Below are positions 36,492 to 45,764 of a stretch of DNA of 64,000 nt, piece after piece. Every line of letters begins with the position of its first letter. Position 1 is the stretch's first letter. A program made the position numbers and the translations under genes. The DNA comes from Caenimonas aquaedulcis. Its GTDB lineage: Bacteria; Pseudomonadota; Gammaproteobacteria; Burkholderiales; Burkholderiaceae_C. Below the pieces are notes generated by a model. That model worked only from the letters and a program-made list of their open reading frames with translations. It was not told where the DNA came from and did not search any database. Location of the stretch: assembly GCF_015831345.1 (NCBI RefSeq), contig NZ_JADWYS010000001.1, positions 3,438,618-3,502,617 on the forward strand. Direction: 5' to 3'.

Positions 36492-39091
36492 GGCCGCTCG
36501 AACCCCAGCTTCTTCATGGCGGCCGCCAGCGGCGTGCGCTGCTGCTCGTAGTCCGCCCAGGGCTCGTTGCCCTGGTCGAGCCGCTGGTGGACATCGCGGA
36601 TGGTCCAGTGCGCGCCCCCCTTGAGCCCATCGAGCTCGTCCCACCGCACCGGCACCGAAATCCCGAGGCCGGGCCGCGAGCGGGCGGACCAGGCGCAGAC
36701 CGTCGTCGCGCCATAGCCGTTGCGCAGGTAGTCGATGAAGATCTTGCCCACCCGGTTGGTGCCGCCGCTCTTGGCGACGAAGCGGTCGGGGATGGTGCGC
36801 GACAGGTGCTGCACCACCGCCTGCGAGAAGCTCTTGACCGTGTCCCAGTCGAACTGCTTTTTCAAAGGCACGACCAGGTGCAGCCCCTTGCCGCCGCTGG
36901 TCTTGAGGAACGCGGGCAGGCCGAGCTCCTGCAGGAATGCGTGCACCAGGTGCGCGGCCTGCTGGATCTGCGCCCACGACACGCCTTCGCCGGGGTCGAG
37001 GTCGAAGGTCATGCGGTCCGGCTTGCCGATCGCCGTCTTCACGCCGTTCCAGGTATGGAATTCGACGACGTTCATCTGCGCGGCCGAGAGCAGGCCCTCG
37101 GGCTTGGCGACTTCGAGCATCGGCGGGTGGCCGGGGAAGAAAGAGGGGTCGAGCTGCTCGATGCCCGGCATCTTGTAGCGCTCGGCGTGCTTCTGGAAGA
37201 AGAGCTCGCCGGCGATGCCCTGCGGCGCACGCACCAGCGACACCGGGCGGCCCTTGAGGTGCGGCATCATGAACGGGGCGACCAGCGCGTAGTAGCGCAC
37301 GAGCTCGATCTTGGTCGCGCCGGACTGCGGGTCGATCACGCGGTCGGGGTTGCTCACGCGCAGGCCTGCAGGCAAGGTGACCGGCGCCTGCGTGGCAGCA
37401 GTGGTTCGCGCGGCGGCGGGCGCAGCGGATGCGGCCTTGTTCGAGGCCTTGGCCGAAGCCTTGGTCGAAGCCTTGGCAGGCTTGTCGACAGGCGCGCCGT
37501 GCCGCGGCTTCTCGCGCACGATCGATCCCGGTTTCTTGTCGTCGCGCAGGCCGTGGAACACCGAATGGCGGATGCGGTTGTCGCGCGTCCACTCGCCGAA
37601 GGCGACTTCGCAGACCAGCTCGGGCTCGACCCAGTGCACGCCGCGCGGAATGCTCGCGTTGGGGGCGAAGGGATTGCGGTCCGACGCGGCTTCGTCGAGT
37701 CGCGCGCGCATCTCGCGCAGGCTCGCCTCGTTGAAGCCGGTCCCGACGTTGCCGGCATAGTGCAGCGCGCCCTTGTCGTCGTAGACACCGAGCAGCAGCG
37801 ACCCGATGCCGGTGCGCGAGCCCTTCGGGTCGGTGTAGCCGCCGATCACGAATTCCTGGCGCTGGCCGCACTTGAGCTTGATCCAGTCGGAGGACCGCCG
37901 CGTCACATAGGCGGAGTCGCGGCGCTTCGCCACCACCCCTTCGAGGCCGAGCCGGCATGCCGACGCGATCACGTCGCCGGGCGGCGCGTCGAAGACGGCG
38001 GAGAAGCGCACCTGCGGCTGCGGCTTGCGCTCGACCACTCGCTGCAGCACCGCGCGCCGCTCCTCGAGCGGCACCTCGCGCAGGTCGTAGCCCGCGCAAT
38101 AGGGAATGTCGAAGAGGTAATAGACGATATTGGCGGTTCGCGCGGAGTCGAAGGCGCCCTGCAGCGCCTGGAAGTCCGCCGGCACGCGTTCCCCGGGCAT
38201 GATGATCTCGCCGTCGTACCAGCCGTCCGGCAGTTCCATGGCCTGCAGCGATTTCTGGAGCTGCGGCAGCTTGTGCGTCCAGTCGTTGCCGTTGCGGGTG
38301 ACGAGCTGTACCTTGCCACCCTCGGCGCGCGCCAGCATGCGGTAGCCGTCGAACTTGATCTCGTAGAGCCACCGGTCGGTGTCCTTCGGCGGCGCATCGA
38401 CCAGCGTGGCGAGCTGTGGCTGCAACTCCTTGGGGAGCGTGGCCTTGCGCGCGCCCGCGGGCGGGCCGTCGGCGGCGGCAGGCGATGCGGGCGCCGCGGC
38501 GACAGGCGCTGCCCGCGTCGCAGGCACGTCCTCGAGCTTCTTCACGCTGTCGGGCATTTCATCGACCACGCTGAACTCCGATGAGGGGCGGACGAACTCG
38601 TCCTTCTCCTTGATCAACAGCCAGGGTTCCTGGCGCTCGCCTTCCCGCGCCTTCATGCGCACGAGCGTCCAGCGGCCGTGCATCTTGTGGCCGCGCAGCT
38701 CGAACTTGAGCTTGCCGTCGCGATAGCCCTTGTGCGGGTCTTCCAGCGGAATCCATACGCCCTTGTCCCAGATGATGACCTTGCCGGCGCCGTAGTTGCC
38801 TTCGGGGATGCTGCCTTCGAAGGTGTTGTACGAGATGGGGTGGTCCTCGACATGCACCGCCATGCGCTTGTCCGCCGGATCGTAGCTCGGTCCCTTGGGC
38901 ACCGCCCAGCTTTTCATCGTGCCTTCCAGCTCGATGCGGAAGTCGTAGTGCAGGCGCGTCGCCCAGTGCTTCTGGATCACGAAGGCGCGCGCGGCCTCGT
39001 TGGGCGTGCCGCCCTCCGCGGGTTCAGGCGTCGCGTCGAAATTGCGCTTGTCCCGGTAGGCCTTGAGTGCGCCGGAAGATCGGTCGTCCAT
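36488..39091 (-). CDS. ligD: DNA ligase D (NHEJ repair)
   Basis: Three-domain non-homologous end-joining enzyme, 867 residues in the order phosphoesterase, ligase, polymerase. The 3'-phosphoesterase is at about 15-190, with His42, His48 and His84 (KHWATRLHYDFR, EDHPISYN). The ATP-dependent ligase is at about 220-530, with adenylated Lys246 in KFDGYR. A linker rich in Ala/Lys/Thr repeats (about 555-590) leads to the primase-like polymerase with Asp697-x-Asp699 (DLDPGEG) and GGKGLHLVVP. Its partner Ku is not in this window. It lies 21 bp downstream of the topoisomerase IB gene. Confidence 0.96.
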   Translation of the reverse strand: MDDRSSGALKAYRDKRNFDATPEPAEGGTPNEAARAFVIQKHWATRLHYDFRIELEGTMKSWAVPKGPSYDPADKRMAVHVEDHPISYNTFEGSIPEGNYGAGKVIIWDKGVWIPLEDPHKGYRDGKLKFELRGHKMHGRWTLVRMKAREGERQEPWLLIKEKDEFVRPSSEFSVVDEMPDSVKKLEDVPATRAAPVAAAPASPAAADGPPAGARKATLPKELQPQLATLVDAPPKDTDRWLYEIKFDGYRMLARAEGGKVQLVTRNGNDWTHKLPQLQKSLQAMELPDGWYDGEIIMPGERVPADFQALQGAFDSARTANIVYYLFDIPYCAGYDLREVPLEERRAVLQRVVERKPQPQVRFSAVFDAPPGDVIASACRLGLEGVVAKRRDSAYVTRRSSDWIKLKCGQRQEFVIGGYTDPKGSRTGIGSLLLGVYDDKGALHYAGNVGTGFNEASLREMRARLDEAASDRNPFAPNASIPRGVHWVEPELVCEVAFGEWTRDNRIRHSVFHGLRDDKKPGSIVREKPRHGAPVDKPAKASTKASAKASNKAASAAPAAARTTAATQAPVTLPAGLRVSNPDRVIDPQSGATKIELVRYYALVAPFMMPHLKGRPVSLVRAPQGIAGELFFQKHAERYKMPGIEQLDPSFFPGHPPMLEVAKPEGLLSAAQMNVVEFHTWNGVKTAIGKPDRMTFDLDPGEGVSWAQIQQAAHLVHAFLQELGLPAFLKTSGGKGLHLVVPLKKQFDWDTVKSFSQAVVQHLSRTIPDRFVAKSGGTNRVGKIFIDYLRNGYGATTVCAWSARSRPGLGISVPVRWDELDGLKGGAHWTIRDVHQRLDQGNEPWADYEQQRTPLAAAMKKLGFERP

Positions 39092-39112
39092 GATGCTGCC
39101 CTCTCCTTGCCT

Positions 39113-40156
39113 TTATTGCCGCTCCAGGTGCGCGACCAGCCTTTGCTCGGCGGCGCTGAGCGCCTTGTGGCCCGACGAGTCGAATTCCGCGTCGAGCTCC
39201 TTCTTGCCGCACAGCTCGAGCGCCAGGTCCAGCACGCCGGGATGGATGTACGCCTTGCGGCAGACCGCCGGCGTATTGCCCAGGCTGGCCGAGACCTCCG
39301 CGAGGACCTGCTTGATGGTGAAGGGCTCTGCCTTCAGGCACAGCGTGCGGACGGTATCGAGCGCGAGCACGCTGCCGTGCCAGGTGCGGAAGTCCTTCGC
39401 CGTGAAGCGCTCGCCGCACACGGCGTGCAGGTAGTCGTTGACATCGCCGGAACTCACGCTTCGCACCTCGCCGGCGTCGTCCTTGTACTGGAACAGCTCC
39501 TGGCCCGGCAGGTGCAGGCAGCGCCGCACGACGCGGGCGACGCGCGGATCGCGCACCTGCACCTCATGGCGCACGCCGCTCTTGCCGCGGAAGGACAGCT
39601 TCACGCGGTCGCCTTCGATGCGCGCGTGGCGGTTGCGCAGGGTCGTGAGCCCGAACGAGCCGTTCTCCTTCGCGTACTGGTCGTTGCCCACGCGGATGTA
39701 GGTGGTGTCCAGCAGGCGCACGATGGTGGCGAGCACCAGGTCCCGGGAATGGCTGTTGTCTTCGAGATCGCGCTTCACCTGCCGGCGGATGCGCGGCAGC
39801 ACCTGCGCGAATGCCAGGAGGCGGTCGAATTTTCCGCTGTCGCGCTCTTCGCGCCAGCGGGGGTGGTATCTGTATTGCTTGCGGCCGCGCGCATCGCGGC
39901 CCGTGGCCTGCAGGTGGCCATGGGGGGAAGGGCAGATCCACACGTCCGTGTAGGCCGGCGGGATCGCCAGCTTGCGGATGCGTGCGATCTCCGCTTCGTC
40001 GCGCAGCCACCGGCCCTTCGCGTCGCGATACGCAAAGCTGTCGCCCTTGCGCACGCGCGAGATGCCGGGTTCGCTGTCGCTCGAAAAGAAGAGGCCGGCG
40101 GGGACGCCGGCCTCCGGGCCAGCCGCTTCGGAGCCGTTACCGGACGCGAGCAGCAT
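39113..40156 (-). CDS. DNA topoisomerase IB (poxvirus type)
   Basis: Relaxes supercoils by a transient 3'-phosphotyrosyl bond. It has 347 residues. The small-domain pattern IPPAYTDVWICP..GHLQATGRDARGRKQYRYH is characteristic, the catalytic pocket has RVGNDQYAKENGSFGLTTLRNRH and KDFRTWHGS, and the nucleophile Tyr is in CRKAYIHP. It sits immediately upstream of ligD, a pairing common in Burkholderiales. A start a few codons downstream is possible. Confidence 0.92.
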   Translation of the reverse strand: MLLASGNGSEAAGPEAGVPAGLFFSSDSEPGISRVRKGDSFAYRDAKGRWLRDEAEIARIRKLAIPPAYTDVWICPSPHGHLQATGRDARGRKQYRYHPRWREERDSGKFDRLLAFAQVLPRIRRQVKRDLEDNSHSRDLVLATIVRLLDTTYIRVGNDQYAKENGSFGLTTLRNRHARIEGDRVKLSFRGKSGVRHEVQVRDPRVARVVRRCLHLPGQELFQYKDDAGEVRSVSSGDVNDYLHAVCGERFTAKDFRTWHGSVLALDTVRTLCLKAEPFTIKQVLAEVSASLGNTPAVCRKAYIHPGVLDLALELCGKKELDAEFDSSGHKALSAAEQRLVAHLERQ

Positions 40157-40168
40157 GGCCGGCCGCGA

Positions 40169-41152
40169 TCAGGACGCCGCGCGGAACTGGTCCCGCAGCA
40201 TCTTGATCTGGTCGTGGTTGCGTTGCACGCCCTGCATCTGGCGCTCGACGATGAGCTTCACGCCCGCCGGCAGCGTCTGCTTGAGGGCCTTGCGATAGCG
40301 GGCGATGGCGTTGTCCTCGCCGCGCTCGCACTCTTCCAGCACCGCCTTGTCGTCGTAGGTGGTGAGCGCGGATTTCACCGACACCCAGCCACGGTGCATC
40401 GCGCCCGCGACGCTGCCGCCGTCTTCGGCCTTGCCGCCGAGGTTGCGGATCTGCTCGTTGAGCTCCTGCGCGGCGCCGCGGCAATCGTCGGCGCGTTGCA
40501 TGAAGGTGGACTTCAGGTCCGCGCGCTTTGCCTGCTCGGCGCAGGCCCGGAAGCCGTACTCGCCGTCCTTGCAGCACTCCACGAGATCCTGCAGCGCATC
40601 GACCACGTCGTCGCGGTCGCCGCCTTCATTGCCCGCGCTTTGCATCGAGCCCACGGCCGCGGCAGCGCCACCGGCCTTCATGCCGCTGCGCTGCGAGTCC
40701 ACGCGCTCCCAAGCCGCGCGGCTGGCCGGCTGCGCCTGCTTCCACTCGAGGCCCGAGCCCGCGCGCGCTTCCTCCCACTCGGAGGCCAGGCGCGGCTCGG
40801 CGGTTTCGAAGTCGCCGTCGTAGCGCGTGCGTCCCGTCAGGCCCAGGCGGTAGGCGGGGGCGTAGTCGTCATAGGTGCGGCCCTTCTCGTAGTAGGGCTC
40901 GCGCGAATAGTTGTCCTTCCAGTAGGCTTCCTCGGCCGTGGGGTTCACGGCCTCGCCGGCGGCCTTGCCGGCCAGCCCGCCGACCACCGCGCCCACGACG
41001 CCGCCCACCGCCACGCCGATCGGGCCGCCGATGGCGCCCATGGTGGCGCCTGCCACCGCGCCGCCGGTGGCGCCGATGCCGGTGCCGACCGGGTGCGCAC
41101 CGGGTTCGTCGGTGATGGGATCGCGATTGAGGTCTTTGTCTTCAGCAGCCAT
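40169..41152 (-). CDS. DUF2383 (PA2169-type) four-helix protein with glycine zipper
   Basis: 327 residues from ATG 41152, preceded by AAGGAG. Residues 22-66 form a glycine-zipper hydrophobic segment, which could insert in or span a membrane. Residues 75-180 are polar. Residues about 185-325 are a DUF2383/ferritin-like four-helix bundle (DALQDLVECCKDGEYGFR and later ECERGEDNAIARYRKAL). Relatives are often stress-linked proteins of unknown function. It lies just upstream of the topoisomerase gene, in the same orientation, 12 bp away. Confidence 0.82.
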   Translation of the reverse strand: MAAEDKDLNRDPITDEPGAHPVGTGIGATGGAVAGATMGAIGGPIGVAVGGVVGAVVGGLAGKAAGEAVNPTAEEAYWKDNYSREPYYEKGRTYDDYAPAYRLGLTGRTRYDGDFETAEPRLASEWEEARAGSGLEWKQAQPASRAAWERVDSQRSGMKAGGAAAAVGSMQSAGNEGGDRDDVVDALQDLVECCKDGEYGFRACAEQAKRADLKSTFMQRADDCRGAAQELNEQIRNLGGKAEDGGSVAGAMHRGWVSVKSALTTYDDKAVLEECERGEDNAIARYRKALKQTLPAGVKLIVERQMQGVQRNHDQIKMLRDQFRAAS

Positions 41153-41384
41153 GTGCGTGCTCCTTGTAGTGAGGGATGAATGTGGGTCCATCTTCGTGTC
41201 GCGGTGGAGCGGGGCGGTCAGTCAAGGAGGAGAACAACTGTAGGAAAAAGCGCCATGGGGACACGTGCGGCCGGAACTCGCCCGCCACGGCCGCGCTCAC
41301 AGGGGAAAGATGCCTTGTCCTACACCCCCTCGCCCGGGGGCGGCGCAATCTGGGGGAGCGAACAACGACGAGAAGAGCAATGCC
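41153..41384. other. Intergenic region between divergent genes
   Basis: 232 bp separating the DUF2383 gene from the unknown gene at 41385. It contains GC-rich runs and several purine stretches that resemble ribosome binding sites, but no convincing gene, hairpin terminator or consensus promoter was found. It presumably carries both divergent promoters. Confidence 0.5.
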
Positions 41385-41846
41385 ATGAAATACTCACTGC
41401 GCAAGACACCGTCGCATCTCCACCTGGCCTACAAGTACGGGGAGGCCAGCGATGGCCTGCTCGGCCGCAACTTCGTGCTGGTGGTCGATGACAAGCAACT
41501 CACGCTCGGCGTCGACCTGACGCCGAATTTCCACCTCCGCAACAAGAGCGCGGCGGCCTACCTGGACGCCGTCAACTTCGCGCACAACCACCACAAGCTG
41601 CGCTACCTCCAGTGCAGCGACAACCTGGTGCGCACGCGGCTCATCCGCGCGTGGGAGCAGGTGCAGCAGCCGAGCATGCGCATGTGCCTGGACCTCGGCC
41701 CGCGCGGCAGGTTCCTTTATTCGGTGCTGCCCCATTCGCTATTCATGGGGGGCATCCAGCTGGACGTGCAGGAGGTGCTCGAGGAAGAAGCCTCGCGCAG
41801 CCGCACGACCGTCCAGCAACCGCAACTCGCAAGGGATCACGCATGA
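41385..41846 (+). CDS. Conserved-looking protein of unknown function
   Basis: 153 residues. No family recognised. Mixed alpha/beta character with an early beta-rich part (NFVLVVDDKQLTLGVDLTPNF) and a C-terminal helix ending EEEASRSRT. No signal peptide or membrane segment. Its last codon region overlaps the ATG of the next gene (ATGA), so the two are translated together. The codon pattern is that of a real gene. Confidence 0.7.
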   Translation: MKYSLRKTPSHLHLAYKYGEASDGLLGRNFVLVVDDKQLTLGVDLTPNFHLRNKSAAAYLDAVNFAHNHHKLRYLQCSDNLVRTRLIRAWEQVQQPSMRMCLDLGPRGRFLYSVLPHSLFMGGIQLDVQEVLEEEASRSRTTVQQPQLARDHA

Positions 41847-42754
41847 CGACCAGACTTTCTCGCGCCACCGCCGCACTCGCGGCATCGGTGCTCACCGCCG
41901 GCTTCATGGGGCTGGCATCGGCGCCCGCCCTGGCCTACGACTCGGGCTCGCTCAAGGCGAAATACACCGAGCTGCAGGCCGAACTTCAGGACCCGAACAA
42001 CACCTTCCGCCAGCCGGTGCACGTCGACTCGTCGCAGTCCGGCGACAACCTGAGCGGCGAGGTGTATGCGGTGGTGCCGCACGCCTTCAAGGACTTCGAA
42101 GCGGCGATGAAGGACCCCTCGGACTGGTGCGACATCCTCATCCTGCCTTTCAACACCAAGTATTGCCACGCGGCGCCGGGCGCGAATGGAGCGCAGGTGC
42201 TCCAGGTGCGCATCGGTCGCAAATCCGACCAGCCGGTGGACGAGGCGTACCGCATCGACTTCGCGCTGCAACCGGTCGCCGCTTCGGCCCAGTACTTCGA
42301 GAGCCGCCTCACCGCGCCGACCGGCCCGGTCGGCACGCGCGACTACCGTATCGCCGTCTCGGCTGTGCCGCTGGAGGGCAACAAGACGTTCATGCACCTG
42401 AGCTATTCGTACGGCTACGGCGCCACGGGGCGCTTCGCGATGGGGGCCTACCTCTCGACCGTGGGTGCGAGCAAGGTCGGTTTCACCGTGACCGGCAAGG
42501 ACGCGAACGGCCAGCCCGTCTACATCGGCGGCGTGCGCGGCGCGATCGAGCGCAACGTGATGCGTTACTACCTGGCGATCAACGCGCACCTGGCGTCGAT
42601 GTCGGCAGCGCCCGCGCAGCGACTGGAAAAGCGCATCCAGACCTGGTTCGACAGCACGGAGCGCTATCCGCGGCAGTTGCGCGAGATGGATCGCTCGGCC
42701 TACGTGGCGATGAAGCGCACGGAAGCGGAGCGGCAGCTGACGGCGCTGCAGTAG
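41843..42754 (+). CDS. Secreted protein of unknown function
   Basis: 303 residues. A clear signal peptide (about 1-31, ending APALA before YDSG) predicts periplasmic export. The mature protein has two cysteines (SDWCDI and KYCHAA) that could form a disulfide, and beta-rich stretches such as MHLSYSYGYG. No known family recognised. Coupled to the upstream unknown gene by a 4-bp overlap. It ends 6 bp before convergent metK. Confidence 0.75.
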   Translation: MTTRLSRATAALAASVLTAGFMGLASAPALAYDSGSLKAKYTELQAELQDPNNTFRQPVHVDSSQSGDNLSGEVYAVVPHAFKDFEAAMKDPSDWCDILILPFNTKYCHAAPGANGAQVLQVRIGRKSDQPVDEAYRIDFALQPVAASAQYFESRLTAPTGPVGTRDYRIAVSAVPLEGNKTFMHLSYSYGYGATGRFAMGAYLSTVGASKVGFTVTGKDANGQPVYIGGVRGAIERNVMRYYLAINAHLASMSAAPAQRLEKRIQTWFDSTERYPRQLREMDRSAYVAMKRTEAERQLTALQ

Positions 42755-42760
42755 GCGGGT

Positions 42761-43945
42761 TTACTTCAAGCCGGCGGCTGCGCGCAGCGCTGCGGCCTTG
42801 TCGGTGCGTTCCCAGGTGAATTCGGGCTCCTCGCGGCCGAAGTGGCCGTAGGCCGCCGTCTTTTCGTAGATCGGGCGCAGCAGGTCGAGCATCTGGATGA
42901 TGCCCTTGGGACGCAGGTCGAAGTGGTCGTGCACGAGCGACGCCAGCTGGTCGTCGGGGATCACGCCCGTGCCTTCCGTGTAGATCGTCACGTTCATCGG
43001 CTTGGCCACGCCGATCGCATAGGCGACCTGGATCTGGCACTGGCGCGCGAGGCCGGCGGCGACGATGTTCTTGGCGACATAGCGCGCGGCATACGCGGCG
43101 GAACGGTCCACCTTGCTCGGGTCCTTGCCGGAGAATGCTCCGCCGCCGTGCGGGCAGGCGCCGCCGTAGGTGTCCACGATGATCTTGCGGCCGGTGAGGC
43201 CGCAGTCGCCCTGCGGGCCGCCGATGACGAAGCGGCCGGTCGGGTTGATCAGGTAGCGGGTCTCCTTCAGCCACTCCTTGGGCAGCACCGGCTTGATGAT
43301 CTCCTCGATGACCGCCTCGTTGAACGAGGCCTTCATCTTCGTGTGCGTCTCGCTCTGGTCGGGGCTGTGCTGGGTGGAGAGCACCACGGTGTCGATGCTG
43401 TGCGGCTTGCCGTCCACGTAGCGCATCGTCACCTGGCTCTTCGCGTCGGGGCGCAGGAAGGGCAGCCGGCCATCCTTGCGCAACTGGGCCTGGCGCTCCA
43501 CGAGCCGGTGCGCGTAGTAGATCGGCGCGGGCATGAGCTCGGGCGTTTCGTCGCAGGCGTAGCCGAACATCAGGCCCTGGTCGCCCGCGCCGGTGTTGAG
43601 GTGGTCGTCGCTCGCGTGGTCCACGCCCTGCGCGATGTCGTTGGACTGCTTGTCGTAGCAGACCATGACGGCGCAACCCTTGTAGTCGATGCCGTATTCG
43701 GTGTTGTCGTAGCCGATGCGCTTGATCGTGTCGCGCGCGACCTGGATGTAGTCGACGTGCGCGTTGGTGGTGATCTCGCCGGCCAGCACGACCAGGCCGG
43801 TGTTGGTGAGCGTTTCCGCGGCGACGCGGCTGCGCGGGTCCTGCCGGAAGATCGCGTCGAGGATCGCGTCGGAGATCTGGTCCGCGACCTTGTCGGGGTG
43901 GCCTTCGGAGACGGATTCGGATGTAAAGAGGAAATCGTTCGCCAT
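42761..43945 (-). CDS. metK: S-adenosylmethionine synthase
   Basis: Makes SAM from methionine and ATP. It has 394 residues. The family motifs are [14 protein letters not shown] near 15, [12 protein letters not shown] near 118, and the late [23 protein letters not shown] near 260. The start ATG at 43945 follows a GGAG ribosome binding site that can be paired within a leader hairpin. Divergent from an LpxL-type gene. Confidence 0.97.
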   Translation of the reverse strand: MANDFLFTSESVSEGHPDKVADQISDAILDAIFRQDPRSRVAAETLTNTGLVVLAGEITTNAHVDYIQVARDTIKRIGYDNTEYGIDYKGCAVMVCYDKQSNDIAQGVDHASDDHLNTGAGDQGLMFGYACDETPELMPAPIYYAHRLVERQAQLRKDGRLPFLRPDAKSQVTMRYVDGKPHSIDTVVLSTQHSPDQSETHTKMKASFNEAVIEEIIKPVLPKEWLKETRYLINPTGRFVIGGPQGDCGLTGRKIIVDTYGGACPHGGGAFSGKDPSKVDRSAAYAARYVAKNIVAAGLARQCQIQVAYAIGVAKPMNVTIYTEGTGVIPDDQLASLVHDHFDLRPKGIIQMLDLLRPIYEKTAAYGHFGREEPEFTWERTDKAAALRAAAGLK

Positions 43946-43954
43946 TTGAATAAA

Positions 43955-44035
43955 CTCCGTGGGTTGTGGTCAAGGCGCGTTGCCTTGTGCCGGAGCTTGG
44001 GGCGAACGCTTTAGCAGATTTTTTTAGCGTCGCCC
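43955..44035 (-). promoter_or_regulatory. Structured metK leader (candidate cis-regulatory RNA)
   Basis: Read as metK mRNA, the 5' leader forms two stacked hairpins. The first pairs GGGCGACGCT (44035-44026) with AGCGTTCGCCC (44010-44000) around an A-rich 15-nt loop, with one bulge. The second has an outer stem CTCCG (43995-43991) with CGGAG (43959-43955) and an inner stem CAAGGC-AACGC-GCCTTG (43987-43971). The outer stem includes the GGAG that serves as metK ribosome binding site, so its formation would block translation. No named riboswitch family is recognised by eye. Confidence 0.5.
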
Positions 44036-44079
44036 TGCAAGTAGTTCATAACTCGGCGACGAGGGAATTCTAAACGCTT

Positions 44080-44904
44080 GTGAAAGACCTGTTTCGCCTC
44101 CTGGCGCGCCTGCCGCTGCCGGTGCTGCACGCCGCGGGCGTCATGCTCGGCTGGGTCGCTTTCCTCGCGTCGCCCACCTACCGCCGCCGCTTCGTCGCCA
44201 ACGCGCGGCAGGCCGGCTACGGCATGGGCGCCGTGCTGGGCGCGGTCGGCGAAGCCGGGAAGCTGGTCGGGGAGGCGCCGCGGCTCTGGTTCGGCAAGCC
44301 CGTCACGCTCCTGTGGGAAGGCGAACACCTGATCGACCAGGCGCGCGCGGACGGGCGCGGCATCGTCTTCCTCACGCCGCACCTGGGGTGCTTCGAGGCG
44401 ACGGCGCAAGGCTATGCGTCGCGTTATGGACGCATCACCGTGCTGTACCGGCCCGCGCGCAAGGCCTGGCTGCGCGACCTGGTGGACACTGCGCGGGCGC
44501 GCCCGAACCTGGCCACTGCGCCCACGACGCTGGCCGGCGTCAAGCAGATGCTCAAGGCGCTCAAGGGCGGCGAAGCGGTCGGCCTGCTCCCGGACCAGGT
44601 GCCGCCCGAAGGACTGGGCGCATGGGCGCCGTTTTTCGGCAAGCCTGCCTACACGATGACCCTCTCCGCGCGCCTTGCGCAGCAGACCGGCGCCGCCGTG
44701 CTGCTCGCCTGGGGCGAGAGGCTGGCATGGGGCCGGGGCTTTCGCATCCGCTTGCGCGCCTGGCCGGGCGAGCTCGCCGCCGAGCCGGCCGCCGCGGCCG
44801 CGCAGGTCAATGCACGGATGGAGGAACTGGTGCGCGAGTGCCCTCGCCAGTACCTGTGGGGCTACGCGCGCTACAAGACACCCGCGGCGGGGGCGGTGCG
44901 ATGA
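44080..44904 (+). CDS. LpxL-type lysophospholipid/lipid A acyltransferase
   Basis: Inner-membrane acyltransferase of the LpxL/HtrB family, 274 residues, starting with GTG. The catalytic pair is His101-x4-Glu106 (TPHLGCFE), where many members have Asp. An N-terminal hydrophobic helix covers about 10-30. The next gene is a paralogue overlapping by 4 bp, so the two may add different secondary acyl chains to lipid A; this is inference. Confidence 0.9.
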   Translation: MKDLFRLLARLPLPVLHAAGVMLGWVAFLASPTYRRRFVANARQAGYGMGAVLGAVGEAGKLVGEAPRLWFGKPVTLLWEGEHLIDQARADGRGIVFLTPHLGCFEATAQGYASRYGRITVLYRPARKAWLRDLVDTARARPNLATAPTTLAGVKQMLKALKGGEAVGLLPDQVPPEGLGAWAPFFGKPAYTMTLSARLAQQTGAAVLLAWGERLAWGRGFRIRLRAWPGELAAEPAAAAAQVNARMEELVRECPRQYLWGYARYKTPAAGAVR

Positions 44905-45764
44905 GCCACCTCGGCGTTCTCTTCATGCGCTTCATCGCGCACTGGCCGCTCGCCTGGGTGCGCGGCTTCGGCTGGCTGCTCGGGTGGTTCCTGTATGCGG
45001 TGGTGGTGCCGCGGCGGCGCGTGGTGCGCGCCAACCTTGCGTTGTGCTTCCCGCACTGGACCGAGGCGCAGCGGCGCGCGCTGGTGCCGCGCGTCTTCAT
45101 CCGCGTGTCGCAGGCGTGGCTCGACCGCGGGTGGTTGTGGCATGCCGATCCGCAGGTCGTGCGCGAGCGGCTGCATGTCACCGGGGCGGTGGAGGAGTTG
45201 ACTGGCGACCAGCCGACCGTGATCTTCGCGCCCCACTTCGTCGGGATGGATGCAGGCTGGACGGCGATCACGCAGCAGTTCGATCGGCGCTTCACCGGCA
45301 TCTACACCAACCAGGCGGACAAGGTGGTGGACGCGTGGATTCTGCGCGGCCGCCAGCGCTTCGATTCGGGTCGCCCCTTCACGCGGTCGGACGGCGTGAA
45401 GGCCATCGTCTCGTCGCTGCGCAGCGGCGCGCCCCTGTACCTGCTGCCGGACATGAACTTCGGTCCCGAGGAGTCGATCTTCGTGGAGTTCTATGGCGTG
45501 CAGGCAGCGACCGTGCCGTCGCTCTCGCGCTTCGCGAAGCTCGGGCGCGCGAAGGTCGTTCCGGTGATCGCGCGGATGACCCGCGCGGGTTACGACATCG
45601 AGGTGCTGCGGCACTGGGACGATTTCCCCACCGACGACGTGAAGGCCGACACGGCGCTCATGAACCTGCGCCTGCAGGGCTACATCGACGCCATGCCCGA
45701 GCAGTACTACTGGGTGCACAAGCGCTTCAAGACCCGGCCGGAAGGCGAAGCCGGCGTCTATTGA
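44901..45764 (+). CDS. LpxL/LpxM-type lipid A acyltransferase
   Basis: 287 residues. The catalytic motif is His112-x4-Asp117 (APHFVGMD), the acceptor/donor region has RPFTRSDGVKAI and LLPDMNFG, and a C-terminal QYYWVHKRFKTRP end is typical of HtrB/LpxL proteins. One N-terminal membrane helix (about 18-36). Overlaps the preceding paralogue by 4 bp and the end of the convergent hydrolase gene by 7 bp. Confidence 0.92.
   Translation: MSHLGVLFMRFIAHWPLAWVRGFGWLLGWFLYAVVVPRRRVVRANLALCFPHWTEAQRRALVPRVFIRVSQAWLDRGWLWHADPQVVRERLHVTGAVEELTGDQPTVIFAPHFVGMDAGWTAITQQFDRRFTGIYTNQADKVVDAWILRGRQRFDSGRPFTRSDGVKAIVSSLRSGAPLYLLPDMNFGPEESIFVEFYGVQAATVPSLSRFAKLGRAKVVPVIARMTRAGYDIEVLRHWDDFPTDDVKADTALMNLRLQGYIDAMPEQYYWVHKRFKTRPEGEAGVY

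Noticed and set aside
36488..41152. A ku gene close to ligD.
   Set aside because: All frames around ligD are accounted for by the phosphatase, topoisomerase IB and DUF2383 genes, and none has Ku features.
36317..41179. Two + strand open frames of 755 and 833 codons opposite ligD, the topoisomerase gene and the DUF2383 gene.
   Set aside because: They have no recognisable domains and mirror well-supported minus-strand genes.
43946..44079. A known SAM or SAH riboswitch in the metK leader.
   Set aside because: Stems are present, but I could not match the conserved core of any named SAM or SAH riboswitch, so I report only a structured candidate leader.
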